Assembly (NCBI RefSeq): GCF_038051985.1
Contig: NZ_CP150291.1
Location: 2,170,001 to 2,234,000 of the forward strand
Reading direction: 5' to 3'
Source: Solibacillus sp. FSL H8-0523
GTDB lineage: Bacteria; Bacillota; Bacilli; Bacillales_A; Planococcaceae
Length of the DNA: 64,000 bases
The notes under the pieces are model-generated. The model made no database searches. It was not told where the DNA came from and saw only the letters and a program-made list of their open reading frames with translations. A program made the position numbers and the translations under genes. Below, piece after piece: positions 52,646 to 61,370 of the stretch. The number at the start of each line of letters is the position of its first letter. The stretch's first letter is position 1.

Positions 52646-53377
52646 GTCTTTTAAAAATTGTAGAATTTCACGTACCACCGTTTGCGAATCTTCAATCATG
52701 CCTAAATGACCGGTGTTCGTATATACCTTTGTCACATTCGGATTTGACGTTTCGATTGGTGTTACTGCCCCATCTTGTTCGCCTTCAATGACTAAAATTG
52801 GTGTTTCGGTAGTATCCACTAATTCACGCTGATTCGGGCGCGACTTCATAGCACCGAGCGCTGTAATGAGCCCGTCTTCGTTTGCTTCATGTGCGACCTC
52901 TTTTGCAAATAAAATATCTTCTGTAGCTGCATCAGGTGCTAGGAAGTTATGAATAACGCCCTCTACAAATGAACCCACCCCTTGCTCTTGAATTTCTTGC
53001 TGTTGCTTTGTACGTTTTTCAATTGCTTCTGGTGTATCAGGCGCATCAGACGAATACATTAGTACGGCTTTTTCAATATTCGAATACTTCTTTTCTAGCG
53101 CAGCCAGTGTAATATAACCACCCATCGAATGCCCTATCCAGTATGCTTTGTCAACTTGCTCTTGTGTTAATACATCTAAAATATCCTCTGCATAGCGGTA
53201 CATCGTATATTCGCCCTTAGGATCTTCACTTTTTCCGTGCCCAGGCAAATCAATGGCAATGACATCAAAATGCTTTGTTAATGGCTCAAAAATTCGTTCG
53301 AAAATTTGAACGCTTCCTAAAAATCCATGAATTAAAACAACGACTTCTCCAGAACCTTCACGTTGATAATGTAACAT
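52643..53377 (-). CDS. alpha/beta hydrolase
   Basis: A 244-residue alpha/beta hydrolase: oxyanion region LIHGFLGS, nucleophile Ser in GHSMGGY (about 94), the acid in EGEQDGAVTP, and His in TGHLGM (about 222). The MenH/YugF-like lipase-esterase group is the closest match I can name. The substrate is unknown. A single-gene unit between convergent terminators. Confidence 0.88.
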   Translation of the reverse strand: MLHYQREGSGEVVVLIHGFLGSVQIFERIFEPLTKHFDVIAIDLPGHGKSEDPKGEYTMYRYAEDILDVLTQEQVDKAYWIGHSMGGYITLAALEKKYSNIEKAVLMYSSDAPDTPEAIEKRTKQQQEIQEQGVGSFVEGVIHNFLAPDAATEDILFAKEVAHEANEDGLITALGAMKSRPNQRELVDTTETPILVIEGEQDGAVTPIETSNPNVTKVYTNTGHLGMIEDSQTVVREILQFLKD

Positions 53378-53435
53378 TGTAATACCTCCCCAAATATAGT
53401 CATATTATCTTTTACCTAAAATCGCCAAATGTAAA

Positions 53436-53475
53436 CTAAAACTGCACAACAAGTTTTCACTTAGTCGTGCAGCTT
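53436..53475 (-). terminator. intrinsic terminator of the DMT transporter gene
   Basis: CTGCAC pairs with GTGCAG, and the minus strand continues TTTTAGTTT. Confidence 0.7.
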
Positions 53476-53479
53476 CCCA

Positions 53480-54352
53480 TTAACTATATAATTTCTTCCG
53501 CTTAAATGTTGGCTTTACTTCCGCAAATAGAATAGCGCAGAAGATTAAAATGCAACCAAGAATCATGCGACCTGTTAAAAGCTCGTTTAACAATAGTACC
53601 GAGAACATCGTACCAAATAGCGCCTCTGTTGATAAAATAATTGCTGACTTTGTCGGGTTCGCATACTGCATTCCGATGTTTTGACACACGTACGCAACCC
53701 CTGTACAAAATACCGCTAAATAGACGATAATACCAAGACCTTCTGCCGAGTATGTCGTCGGGTAATCGCCAAGGATCACTACACCAATCACACTACAAAT
53801 GGTCGCCGTGTAAAATTGCACGATTGTCAGTGCCAAAGCGTCTTCTGTTTTTACAAAAACATTCGTATAAAAAATATCAAATGCGAAGGCAAACGCACAA
53901 AGAATGGATAGGAAATCCCCAATATTAATCGTTAATGAATCCTGAAGTGATAAAAAGCCAATTCCAACAATTGCGACACCTGCTGCGATAAATTCAAAGC
54001 GGTCAATCCGGCGCTTGTATATAACGTAGGCAATAATTGGCACAATGATGACATTAATCGCCGTTAAGAATGCATTTTTTGAAGGAGTTGTATATTCTAA
54101 GCCCCATGTTTGAATGGCAAAGGCCACAAACAAAATGGCACCAAGCGTGGCACCTTTCCATAATACCGTCTTATTGATTAGCTTGAGTTTCTTATAAAAA
54201 ACGAGACTCAAAATAACCGAGGCTAAAAAGAAGCGCCCCGCCATGAGTTGAAACACCGACCAGTGTTCAAGTCCCTTTGCCATCCCAACAAAACCGCTAC
54301 CCCACATAACTGCGGTAATGAGCATCAGTAGCTCACCTTTATATTTCTGCAT
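53480..54352 (-). CDS. EamA/DMT-family transporter
   Basis: A 290-residue transporter with ten membrane segments in two EamA repeats. Typical landmarks are MWGSGFVGMAKGLEHWS at the start of repeat 1, TTPSKNAFLTAINVIIVPII, and NPTKSAIILSTEALFGTMFSVLLLNE in repeat 2. It probably exports a metabolite or amino acid. It is a single-gene unit; the ligand is unknown. Confidence 0.9.
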   Translation of the reverse strand: MQKYKGELLMLITAVMWGSGFVGMAKGLEHWSVFQLMAGRFFLASVILSLVFYKKLKLINKTVLWKGATLGAILFVAFAIQTWGLEYTTPSKNAFLTAINVIIVPIIAYVIYKRRIDRFEFIAAGVAIVGIGFLSLQDSLTINIGDFLSILCAFAFAFDIFYTNVFVKTEDALALTIVQFYTATICSVIGVVILGDYPTTYSAEGLGIIVYLAVFCTGVAYVCQNIGMQYANPTKSAIILSTEALFGTMFSVLLLNELLTGRMILGCILIFCAILFAEVKPTFKRKKLYS

Positions 54353-54495
54353 GTTAATCCTTCTCTCTCTTTAACCCATATGCCATTCCTTCTAAAGATG
54401 TAGTAGCAAGATGAGTGGAATCATTTGTGCTTTCAAATTACTGTACTTCGTACGTTTCCGCCTAAACTGAATTTTCGGTAATATTATGTACACAC

Positions 54496-54556
54496 AAAAA
54501 AAGCCCTTATTATACTTAGGGAAGTAATTCGCCTAAGTCCCAAATAAAGGGCAATC
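54496..54556 (-). terminator. intrinsic terminator of the TetR gene
   Basis: A long stem (GCCCTTatTATACTTAGG against CCTAAGT...AAGGGC) with TTTTTTT on the minus strand. Confidence 0.85.
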
Positions 54557-54617
54557 TTTCAAACTATATTACAGTAAAAATAGCAATCAAACAACCCATT
54601 TGCAAATTAGCAAATAT

Positions 54618-55187
54618 CTAAAATTTCTTAGAATCGTTTGCAAAATGGGCTTTTGTTGTGCTAATTAAAATTTCATTTAACTCATTTGGTGTTCGGTCAA
54701 AATCCGATTGAACCCATTGAATAATAAAGCCGATAATTGCATTCGTCTGAAAGCTTAACATATATTCTGAATCCTCACCTAAATCTATCGAGACTGATTC
54801 GTTTAAATACGTTCGAATCGTATCAAATAGCTGATAATAATACATTAATGGCGTTTTGCGATCAAAAACAATTTTATAAAAACCCTTATACTTTTCAACA
54901 TGATGAAAGATCCGAACCATATCTGAATGCAAATTCTCAATCTTGTTGTCCGTTAATACGTACGGCTCATAATAGGCCTTCCGTAAATCCGAAGTTAACT
55001 CTTCGAAATATTCCCCAAACAATTCCGATAGATCGTGGTAATGTAAATAAAACGTTCCCCGATTGATATTTGCGAGCTTGCATAATTCAGAAATCGTAAT
55101 TTTATCTAATGCCTTTTCCTTTAATAAGTGAAGAAGCGCTTCTTGTAAATGCGCTTTTGTTTTCATGACACGTAAATCTTTTTTCAT
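54618..55187 (-). CDS. TetR/AcrR-family regulator
   Basis: A 189-residue regulator with an N-terminal helix-turn-helix (DKITISELCKLANINRGTFYLHYHDLSELF) and a C-terminal domain of the DhaS/TetR_C_7-like kind (LMYYYQLFDTIRTYLNE). The start at 55187 follows GAGGTG. It is divergent from an SDR gene, with TGAACA dyads between, and probably controls it. Confidence 0.9.
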   Translation of the reverse strand: MKKDLRVMKTKAHLQEALLHLLKEKALDKITISELCKLANINRGTFYLHYHDLSELFGEYFEELTSDLRKAYYEPYVLTDNKIENLHSDMVRIFHHVEKYKGFYKIVFDRKTPLMYYYQLFDTIRTYLNESVSIDLGEDSEYMLSFQTNAIIGFIIQWVQSDFDRTPNELNEILISTTKAHFANDSKKF

Positions 55188-55256
55188 TTCACACCTCTTA
55201 ATGAACATATTTCCATATTGTGTTGAGTAATGAACAAAACTCAAAATAGCTGTTTA

Positions 55257-55305
55257 TTGTATTAATTTCTCATTCAAATTATAATAATAAATGAACAAAT
55301 GTTCA
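55257..55305 (+). promoter_or_regulatory. SDR promoter with TetR operator
   Basis: -35 TTGTAT (55257-55262), 17-base spacer, -10 TATAAT (55280-55285), then TGAACA-AA-TGTTCA (55292-55305), a palindrome with 6-base arms. Further TGAACA half sites occur near 55201 and 55230. Confidence 0.75.
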
Positions 55306-55336
55306 ATTACTATTGAAAAACAGGAGGCAATCTTAC

Positions 55337-56095
55337 ATGAAATTACAAGGTAAAGTAGCAATCGTAACTGGCGCAGCTTCAGGTATGGGGAAAGCAATCG
55401 CTGAAATTTATGCAAAAGAAGGCGCAAAGGTAATTGTTTCTGACTACAATTTTGAAGGAGCCGAAGCTGTTGTTGCAGACATTAAAGCAGCTGGCGGCGA
55501 AGCGATCGCAAACCGCGCAAATGTTGCTGAACTTAAAGACATCGAAGCAATGATTGAAGCGGCAACTTCAACATACGGTAAATTAGACATTTTAGTAAAC
55601 AACGCAGGTATTATGGACGGTATGGAGCCAGTTGGTGAAATTACGGATGAAAAATGGGACCGCGTATTTTCTGTAAACACGCGTGGTGTTATGCAAGCCA
55701 TGCGTTTAGCAGTAAACTTGTTCTTAGAGCAAGGTCACGGCGTTATTGTTAACAACATTTCTGCTGGTGGTCTTCGCGGTGGGCGTGCAGGTGCAGCATA
55801 TGTAGCATCTAAGCATGCCGTAACTGGCCTAACTGCAAACACAGGTTACATGTACGCACAATCTGGTATCCGTTGTAACGGAATCGCACCAGGTGGCGTA
55901 GAAACAAATATCCAATCTTCTATGACAGGTGTTTCTCAATTTGGTGCTGGTCGCCAAATGACAGGTGGACAAACAATGCCTCGTTTAGGTAAACCGGAAG
56001 AAGTTGCGCAACTTGCATTATTCTTAGGTTCAGACGATTCAAGTTTCATCAACGGACAAGTAATCGCTGCTGACGCAGGTTGGACTGCTTACTAA
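55337..56095 (+). CDS. SDR family oxidoreductase
   Basis: A 252-residue short-chain dehydrogenase: cofactor motif TGAASGMG (about 12-19), NNAG (about 86-89), and the catalytic Ser...Tyr...Lys with SAGG and YVASKHA (Tyr about 153, Lys about 157). The Asp after the second strand (SDYN) favours NAD over NADP. The start at 55337 follows GGAGG; an earlier frame at 55313 does not. It faces a TetR gene and probably detoxifies or metabolises the inducer. Confidence 0.92.
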   Translation: MKLQGKVAIVTGAASGMGKAIAEIYAKEGAKVIVSDYNFEGAEAVVADIKAAGGEAIANRANVAELKDIEAMIEAATSTYGKLDILVNNAGIMDGMEPVGEITDEKWDRVFSVNTRGVMQAMRLAVNLFLEQGHGVIVNNISAGGLRGGRAGAAYVASKHAVTGLTANTGYMYAQSGIRCNGIAPGGVETNIQSSMTGVSQFGAGRQMTGGQTMPRLGKPEEVAQLALFLGSDDSSFINGQVIAADAGWTAY

Positions 56096-56109
56096 GTTTT
56101 TTAATACTT

Positions 56110-56154
56110 AACGGTCCCCCACTAGTTAATAAACTAATGGGGGGCCGTTTTTTC
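56110..56154 (+). terminator. intrinsic terminator of the SDR gene
   Basis: ACGG-CCCCCA-TAGTT arms pair with AACTA-TGGGGG-CCGT, followed by TTTTTT. Confidence 0.95.
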
Positions 56155-56446
56155 TTGCAATACAAAAATTATTCAAATTCTCCGCTGAATTACTTGACTT
56201 CAATTCCACGCTCTGGCATTTTATTTGCCGGGGAGAAGAATATTTAGATGAATAGAAAATCGTGAGCGAAGAAGTAATTCTAATAACTCAAAATTAGTGT
56301 CGGATAATCTGCTTTAAATCATAAGTAAAGTAACACTATATTTAACGGATTATGTACGAATCCAATTCATTCCGACTATAATCATAGCAATTTAAGCCAA
56401 AATCATGTACAATAAACCTTTAACATAATGTAGGGACGTGAATGAA
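56155..56446. other. gene-free stretch before the GIY-YIG gene
   Basis: About 290 bases with no supported gene, repeat or RNA. Only a ribosome-binding site near 56433 is seen. Confidence 0.4.
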
Positions 56447-56824
56447 TTGATTAACATTGAAATGCCAAAACCAGATTTAGTAATTCGCCAACGCGAGCAA
56501 GTACTTAAACAAGGCGAAGTTGAAATTACACCATACTTCGGATTTATCGATTTCCACAAAATCACACGTGATAACGGCGGTGTTTTCTTCTTCTATAACG
56601 AGAAAAACGAACTATTATTCGTCGGAAAAGCACGTAAAATCCGTCAACGTATTAAAAAGCACTTCGAAGATAATGTATCTCCAGTAAAAGATCACCGTAA
56701 CGAGATCCACAAAATCGAAATTTATGAAATTGAAGATGCTGTAGAGCGTGAAATTTACGAAACTTATGCTATCAACGAATTCAAAGCAAAATATAACGTA
56801 GACAAAGTATTTTTCGAACGTTAA
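56447..56824 (+). CDS. GIY-YIG (UvrC N-terminal-like) small endonuclease
   Basis: A 125-residue protein resembling a free-standing GIY-YIG domain of UvrC: GGVFFFYNEKNELLFVGKARKIRQRIKKHF, with the terminal DAVEREIYETYAINEFKAKYN carrying the metal-binding Glu. These are often annotated as nucleotide excision repair endonucleases. The start is uncertain: TTG at 56447 fits AGGGACG better than GTG at 56438. A single-gene unit. Confidence 0.82.
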   Translation: MINIEMPKPDLVIRQREQVLKQGEVEITPYFGFIDFHKITRDNGGVFFFYNEKNELLFVGKARKIRQRIKKHFEDNVSPVKDHRNEIHKIEIYEIEDAVEREIYETYAINEFKAKYNVDKVFFER

Positions 56825-56830
56825 TCTACT

Positions 56831-56878
56831 TAAAAAGCATGGAAGCCGGTTATCCGGAATCCATGCTTTTTATTTTTT
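56831..56878. terminator. bidirectional intrinsic terminator
   Basis: AAAAAGCATGGA pairs with TCCATGCTTTTT around an inner CCGG/CCGG stem. Confidence 0.95.
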
Positions 56879-57497
56879 AATGTTGATTGGTATTCGTTAA
56901 TTTAAAATCCAACATTTCATTAACTTTACGGATATCCGTTAAAATTCCGCCCTTTTGTGCTGCGATGCCGACATACCATTGATTGATTAAATCTTGCATC
57001 CCATCTTCAACCGTTTCCCCTTGCGTAACTAAATGCACTATTAAGTCAATCGCTTTTGTACGATCCTCATAAAACTTCGCACGTGCTGGGAAATCTTTGC
57101 CTACATCCTGTTTGAAAATATGGCCTAATTTAATGATACCGAAGTTCATCATTTGCTCACCATATAAAGTAGAACCAACAACCGCCAAGCGTTCGTTAAA
57201 ATCAGGCTCATCTTTAATGTAGTCTTGCATTAGAAGCGATACTTCACCAGCGAAGTCTTTTAGTTTATTACGCTGGCCTTCCATTAAGCTTTTTGTTTCC
57301 TCGAAAATTTTGACCATCATTTCTGAATGCTCAAACATGCCCTTAACTTTTTTCAGCTTTTCATCTGATGCACCGTTAATTTTTGTTTGAATCGTTTCAT
57401 ATACGTAAAGTCTTTGTAAGTAAGATGACAATAAAATAATCCCATTATAATGAACACTTGCTTCATGTTTTTGTGGATCCCCGATGTTAATTTTCAT
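56877..57497 (-). CDS. unknown soluble protein
   Basis: A 206-residue protein, mostly helical, with no signal peptide or membrane segment. Segments such as YLQRLYVYETIQTKIN and GEQMMNFGIIKLGHIF are regular but I know no family with them. The start at 57497 follows GGAGGAATAAC; a longer frame from 57551 has no site. Convergent with the GIY-YIG gene. Confidence 0.75.
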   Translation of the reverse strand: MKINIGDPQKHEASVHYNGIILLSSYLQRLYVYETIQTKINGASDEKLKKVKGMFEHSEMMVKIFEETKSLMEGQRNKLKDFAGEVSLLMQDYIKDEPDFNERLAVVGSTLYGEQMMNFGIIKLGHIFKQDVGKDFPARAKFYEDRTKAIDLIVHLVTQGETVEDGMQDLINQWYVGIAAQKGGILTDIRKVNEMLDFKLTNTNQH

Positions 57498-57747
57498 GTT
57501 ATTCCTCCAGCATTTGTTTCTATACAATATTAACAATACCATATATTTCACATGTTGAAAGGGAAAAATTCAAACTATTTTAACTTTATTCAGCACAAAG
57601 CCTCGTATTTCTATAAGTAAATGCGATTGCCTCATATGAATTTAGCTTAGCAGAAATTCTACCCTCGTTAAATTAAGTTAAGCCCGGGCCGATGTCACAG
57701 ATTTTTAAAGGAGTTTTTTGAGAGACTCGAAAAAACTTTGGACACAA

Positions 57748-58320
57748 TTACGCCTTAGCGTCATTGATTAATGCGTGAAATTCATGCCAATTTGTTAAAC
57801 GAATGTAGTCAGCCTGTTGATTGTACGATTGATTTTTGACAATCGCATTCGTTTTTGTTCCTGCTAGTGTGTTTAACACTGCCGGTTTATCGTCCACGTA
57901 AACGTCTAGCGCTAAGCGTTTAATAATATCGATTTTTTCGTGATCAGCCATTCCGCAGTAAAAGCGCTCGTCAACGACTGGGAAGCCTTGTGCTTTTACC
58001 CATTCACGCGTTTGTAGACAATAGCCTTTTGGGCGCGATGTAATATAATAGATTTCATGACCAGCTTCTGCTAAACCGTTTAGTACCTCTTTTGCATCCG
58101 AGTAACTTGGGCAATCGGTAAAATATATTTCAGGCATCGAATCTTTCCACATTTGTCCGCCTTGTTCAGCTGTCAATCCAAATGCTTCATGAATTTCAAC
58201 GGTTGGAATTTGTTCGAATACGCCTTCACTTACTGCCATGTTTAACTTTTTATTATAAATATGAAACGCGTGACGACGTAAATCAATCAGCGTATCATCA
58301 ATGTCAAAACCAAATTTCAT
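57748..58320 (-). CDS. HAD-family 5'-nucleotidase, YqfW/NT5C-like
   Basis: A 190-residue HAD hydrolase with the DIDDTLID nucleophile motif at the N-terminus, an ITSRPKGY segment and a YVDDKPAVL motif. It is like the YqfW nucleotidases and probably removes phosphate from nucleotides. The start at 58320 follows AGGTGG and lies 10 bases after the monooxygenase stop, so it is cotranscribed with the rib cluster. Confidence 0.85.
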   Translation of the reverse strand: MKFGFDIDDTLIDLRRHAFHIYNKKLNMAVSEGVFEQIPTVEIHEAFGLTAEQGGQMWKDSMPEIYFTDCPSYSDAKEVLNGLAEAGHEIYYITSRPKGYCLQTREWVKAQGFPVVDERFYCGMADHEKIDIIKRLALDVYVDDKPAVLNTLAGTKTNAIVKNQSYNQQADYIRLTNWHEFHALINDAKA

Positions 58321-58329
58321 AATTTCCAC

Positions 58330-59406
58330 CTAACTCAGTACAACAAAAGCTTCACTAAACTTTTGTTCTTTTTCAATTTGTAGTGCCTGTATTTTTTCAA
58401 TTTGTTGTTTGCGCTGCGTTGCACAGCTGACATAATCAAATGGTTCTTTTTCGAGTAACACTTGCGCTAAAATATGTGCATCCATTAAGGCACTGTTCAA
58501 ACCATACGCTCCGGTCGGCGTCATCGTATGGACTGCATCCCCAATTAACACCACACCGTCTTTCTCCCACTCCTTTGATGTACTACTAAATACATCAAGC
58601 ATAACAAAGTCTTTCCAAGAGGTAATGTGTTTCGTTACAGTAGCTTCCAGTTGTGGAAATGCACGACATAGCTTTTCGATAAATGGCGTAAAGGGTTGTT
58701 TGCGTAATTGCGGGAAGCTTCCTTTTTCGATGTTCCAGCCAATTTGTACAAAGCCTTTTGCCTGTGTAAAAATCGATATTTGCATCTCATCAATAAGTGC
58801 CATTTTAATAGAAGGGCTCCAGTTTTCAGGAGCTGGAATTCGCGCCCATAACAGGTCATAGCCATGACTCCGAATGGTCGTATCTAAATTCGCTAATTTA
58901 CGAATACTTGAATAGCGACCATCTGCGCCAATAATGAGCTGTGCTTCGATTGTACATTCCTTACCATTTTGCACCGCGCGCACTGCTGTATAATGGCCCT
59001 GCTCATTTTGAATAAGCTCTTTTACGGTTGTATTTAGCTCATAATCAAACGACGGGTAGCTTTTTGCCTGCTCTAAAATCGCCTCAAGTAAATGCGCTTG
59101 TGGTACGTGAATACCTAAATGACCGACCTGTTCATCGGGGAAAACACTTTTAATACAAGCCCCGTTATGCCAATACTCTAGAGTTTCCATTTTTAACAGT
59201 CCCAGCTGTTCAATACGCTCATAAATACCGTGCTGTTTTAACACGTGCTCGCCTTCTTCATTTAAATGCTCCCCGCGAAATGCTTTGGCAAAATCGTTCG
59301 TGCGCTCTACGAGTAACACCGATACATTGTTTTTGGCAAGTAAATTAGCTAGTAGCGTACCACCTGGACCCCCACCAACGATACAAACATCGACCTTTTT
59401 ATTCAT
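58330..59406 (-). CDS. FAD-dependent monooxygenase
   Basis: A 358-residue flavoprotein with the Rossmann motif GGGPGGTLLA, a GADGRYSSIRK segment and GDAVHTMTPTGAYGLNSALMDA, the fingerprints of class A flavin monooxygenases of the UbiH/PHBH kind. Its start overlaps the end of ribD by 8 bases, so it is translated within the riboflavin operon. The substrate is unknown; a flavin-related role is possible. Confidence 0.88.
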   Translation of the reverse strand: MNKKVDVCIVGGGPGGTLLANLLAKNNVSVLLVERTNDFAKAFRGEHLNEEGEHVLKQHGIYERIEQLGLLKMETLEYWHNGACIKSVFPDEQVGHLGIHVPQAHLLEAILEQAKSYPSFDYELNTTVKELIQNEQGHYTAVRAVQNGKECTIEAQLIIGADGRYSSIRKLANLDTTIRSHGYDLLWARIPAPENWSPSIKMALIDEMQISIFTQAKGFVQIGWNIEKGSFPQLRKQPFTPFIEKLCRAFPQLEATVTKHITSWKDFVMLDVFSSTSKEWEKDGVVLIGDAVHTMTPTGAYGLNSALMDAHILAQVLLEKEPFDYVSCATQRKQQIEKIQALQIEKEQKFSEAFVVLS

Positions 59407-60511
59407 CTGCCTTCACCTGTTTTGGGTAGGCGATGATGCGTAAATCTGGACCAATTTGTGTCACTTCTTCAAACTGCAATTGCGCAGCTAAATCGATTGA
59501 ATCGACGTCTTCCCCTGTAAATGGTGTAATCGAATGCACGCCTCCTAATACTTTTGGTGCAACGTAGACAATGTATTGATCGATGAAACCGCTGCGTAAA
59601 AATGACGCATTGACCGCGCCACCACCTTCAACAAGTAAATGAGTAATGCCGAAATGGTATAACGCTTTTAAAGTTGCTTCAATATCTAATCCACCGGCAG
59701 TGTTCGCAACACGAATGATGGCAACACCTTGTTTTTCAAGGGCAATCGCTTTTTCTTCTGGTGCATCAAAGGCCGTCACAATAACTGTACGCGCTTCATT
59801 CGTCTTAGCGATATGCGCGTCTAGCGGTGTTTGTAGCTTACGATCTAACACAACGCGAATCGGATTGCGGCCCACTCTCTGCTCAAGGCGTGTTGTTAAT
59901 TTTGGATTATCTTTGAGTACGGTATTTACACCGACTAAAATCCCATCGACTTCATGACGGATTTCGTGTACGTCTTTTCGTGCCTCTTCTGATGTAATCC
60001 ACTGGGAATGACCATTATGTGCAGCAATTTTGCCGTCTAATGTCATCGCAAATTTCGATACGACAAATGGGCGTTCAGTTAGCATATTATGAATGAAGCG
60101 TTCATTTACTTTACGTGCTTGTTGCTCCAGTAAACCAACCTCAACTTCAATACCTGCATCGCGCAGAAGCTGAATCCCACGTCCTGCAACAGATGGGTTC
60201 GGGTCTTGCATCGCTACCACAACTCGGGCCACTTTCGACTCTTTCACTAAATTCGCACAAGGTGGTGTTTTCCCGAAATGTGAGCAGGGCTCCAATGTGA
60301 CATAAAGTGTTGCCCCTTGTGCCTGCTCACCTGCCATACGAAATGCGTGTACTTCTGCATGTGGCTCCCCTGCTTTGCGGTGTAGTCCTGAACCGATTAT
60401 CACGTCGTCCTTTACAAGTACGGCACCAACAAGTGGATTCGGATTGGTATTTCCTTTTGCACTCGCTGCTAAATCGAGCGCTAACTGCATATAGTCACGG
60501 TCTGTTTTCAT
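59399..60511 (-). CDS. ribD: bifunctional riboflavin deaminase/reductase
   Basis: A 370-residue enzyme. The N-terminal deaminase has zinc motifs HAEVHAF and PCSHFGKTPPC; the C-terminal reductase has VSKFAMTLDGKIAAHNGHSQWIT and LLVEGGG. It carries out the second and third steps of riboflavin synthesis. It lies 14 bases after ribA and overlaps the monooxygenase. No riboflavin synthase (ribE) or lumazine synthase (ribH) gene is in this operon. Confidence 0.96.
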   Translation of the reverse strand: MKTDRDYMQLALDLAASAKGNTNPNPLVGAVLVKDDVIIGSGLHRKAGEPHAEVHAFRMAGEQAQGATLYVTLEPCSHFGKTPPCANLVKESKVARVVVAMQDPNPSVAGRGIQLLRDAGIEVEVGLLEQQARKVNERFIHNMLTERPFVVSKFAMTLDGKIAAHNGHSQWITSEEARKDVHEIRHEVDGILVGVNTVLKDNPKLTTRLEQRVGRNPIRVVLDRKLQTPLDAHIAKTNEARTVIVTAFDAPEEKAIALEKQGVAIIRVANTAGGLDIEATLKALYHFGITHLLVEGGGAVNASFLRSGFIDQYIVYVAPKVLGGVHSITPFTGEDVDSIDLAAQLQFEEVTQIGPDLRIIAYPKQVKADE

Positions 60512-60524
60512 CCAAAATGTCCCC

Positions 60525-61259
60525 TTACATTGTTAACTTTTTCGCTTCGCCTAAGTGGCCTGATTTTTCAACTTTAGTTTGTAGATAATGCGCGTTTGTC
60601 TTTGTTAAACCGCCCCAAATGGGTACATGACCACTTGCTGCTAAACCATGCGCTTTTAGTGCTGCTAATTTTTTCGGATTGTTTGTAATGAGCGTGACCG
60701 GTTTTTTTCGCATACTTTCTAAAATTTTAAGCGCGTCTTCATATGAACGCGTATCATCTTCAAAGCCTAACGCATGGTTTGCTTGCACCGTATCAAAATC
60801 ATCTTCTTGCAAAAGGTAAGCAAGAGATTTTGAGAATAGGCCGATGCCGCGCCCTTCGTGATCTGCTAAATAGAAAATCGCTCCGCAGCCATGCTCGGCA
60901 ATCATTCTCATCGATTCATGTAATTGATAGCCACAATCACAGCGCTGTGAGCCAAAAATATCTCCCGTATGACAAATACTGTGCATACGAACAAGTGCAT
61001 CGTCACGATTTTCAAAATCACCATATACTAAAACAGAAGACTGCTGACCAAATGCGAGATTCATCGTTGGCAGGTCATCAATCATTTGTTGTTTTGTTTT
61101 ACTTTGGTCAACTGCTTGCCAAGAATACCAGTTAAAAGTTGCTTCAAAATCATCTTGTTTCACCGGCATCTTCACCGGACCAACTAAGGCTAAATTTTGT
61201 GAGTCGTTACGCACGACAAAGCGGATTTTTTCATTTAGAATATCAATAGGATTTTTCAT
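60525..61259 (-). CDS. ribA: GTP cyclohydrolase II
   Basis: A 244-residue enzyme opening GTP in riboflavin synthesis. The zinc site is the CHTGDIFGSQRCDCG cluster, and DHEGRGIGLFSK follows. There is no RibB domain, unlike the fused RibBA of most Bacillus, and the N-terminal 60 residues are divergent. The start at 61259 follows GGTGAT. No FMN riboswitch is seen in the 110 bases upstream. Confidence 0.93.
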   Translation of the reverse strand: MKNPIDILNEKIRFVVRNDSQNLALVGPVKMPVKQDDFEATFNWYSWQAVDQSKTKQQMIDDLPTMNLAFGQQSSVLVYGDFENRDDALVRMHSICHTGDIFGSQRCDCGYQLHESMRMIAEHGCGAIFYLADHEGRGIGLFSKSLAYLLQEDDFDTVQANHALGFEDDTRSYEDALKILESMRKKPVTLITNNPKKLAALKAHGLAASGHVPIWGGLTKTNAHYLQTKVEKSGHLGEAKKLTM

Positions 61260-61329
61260 TTTTATCACCATATTCTCTCTATAGTTACTTTATGTAAGCT
61301 AGTTTAATATAATAAGTTAAAAAGGTCAA

Positions 61330-61364
61330 ATAAAGGGACTGCAAAATTTGCAGTCCCTTTTACA
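61330..61364. terminator. bidirectional intrinsic terminator
   Basis: AAAGGGACTGC pairs with GCAGTCCCTTT around a 7-base loop. Confidence 0.92.
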
Positions 61365-61370
61365 TTGCAT

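Noticed and set aside
61260-61370. Possible FMN riboswitch before ribA
   Set aside because: The leader is only about 100 bases and lacks the conserved RFN core; none of its helices could be found.
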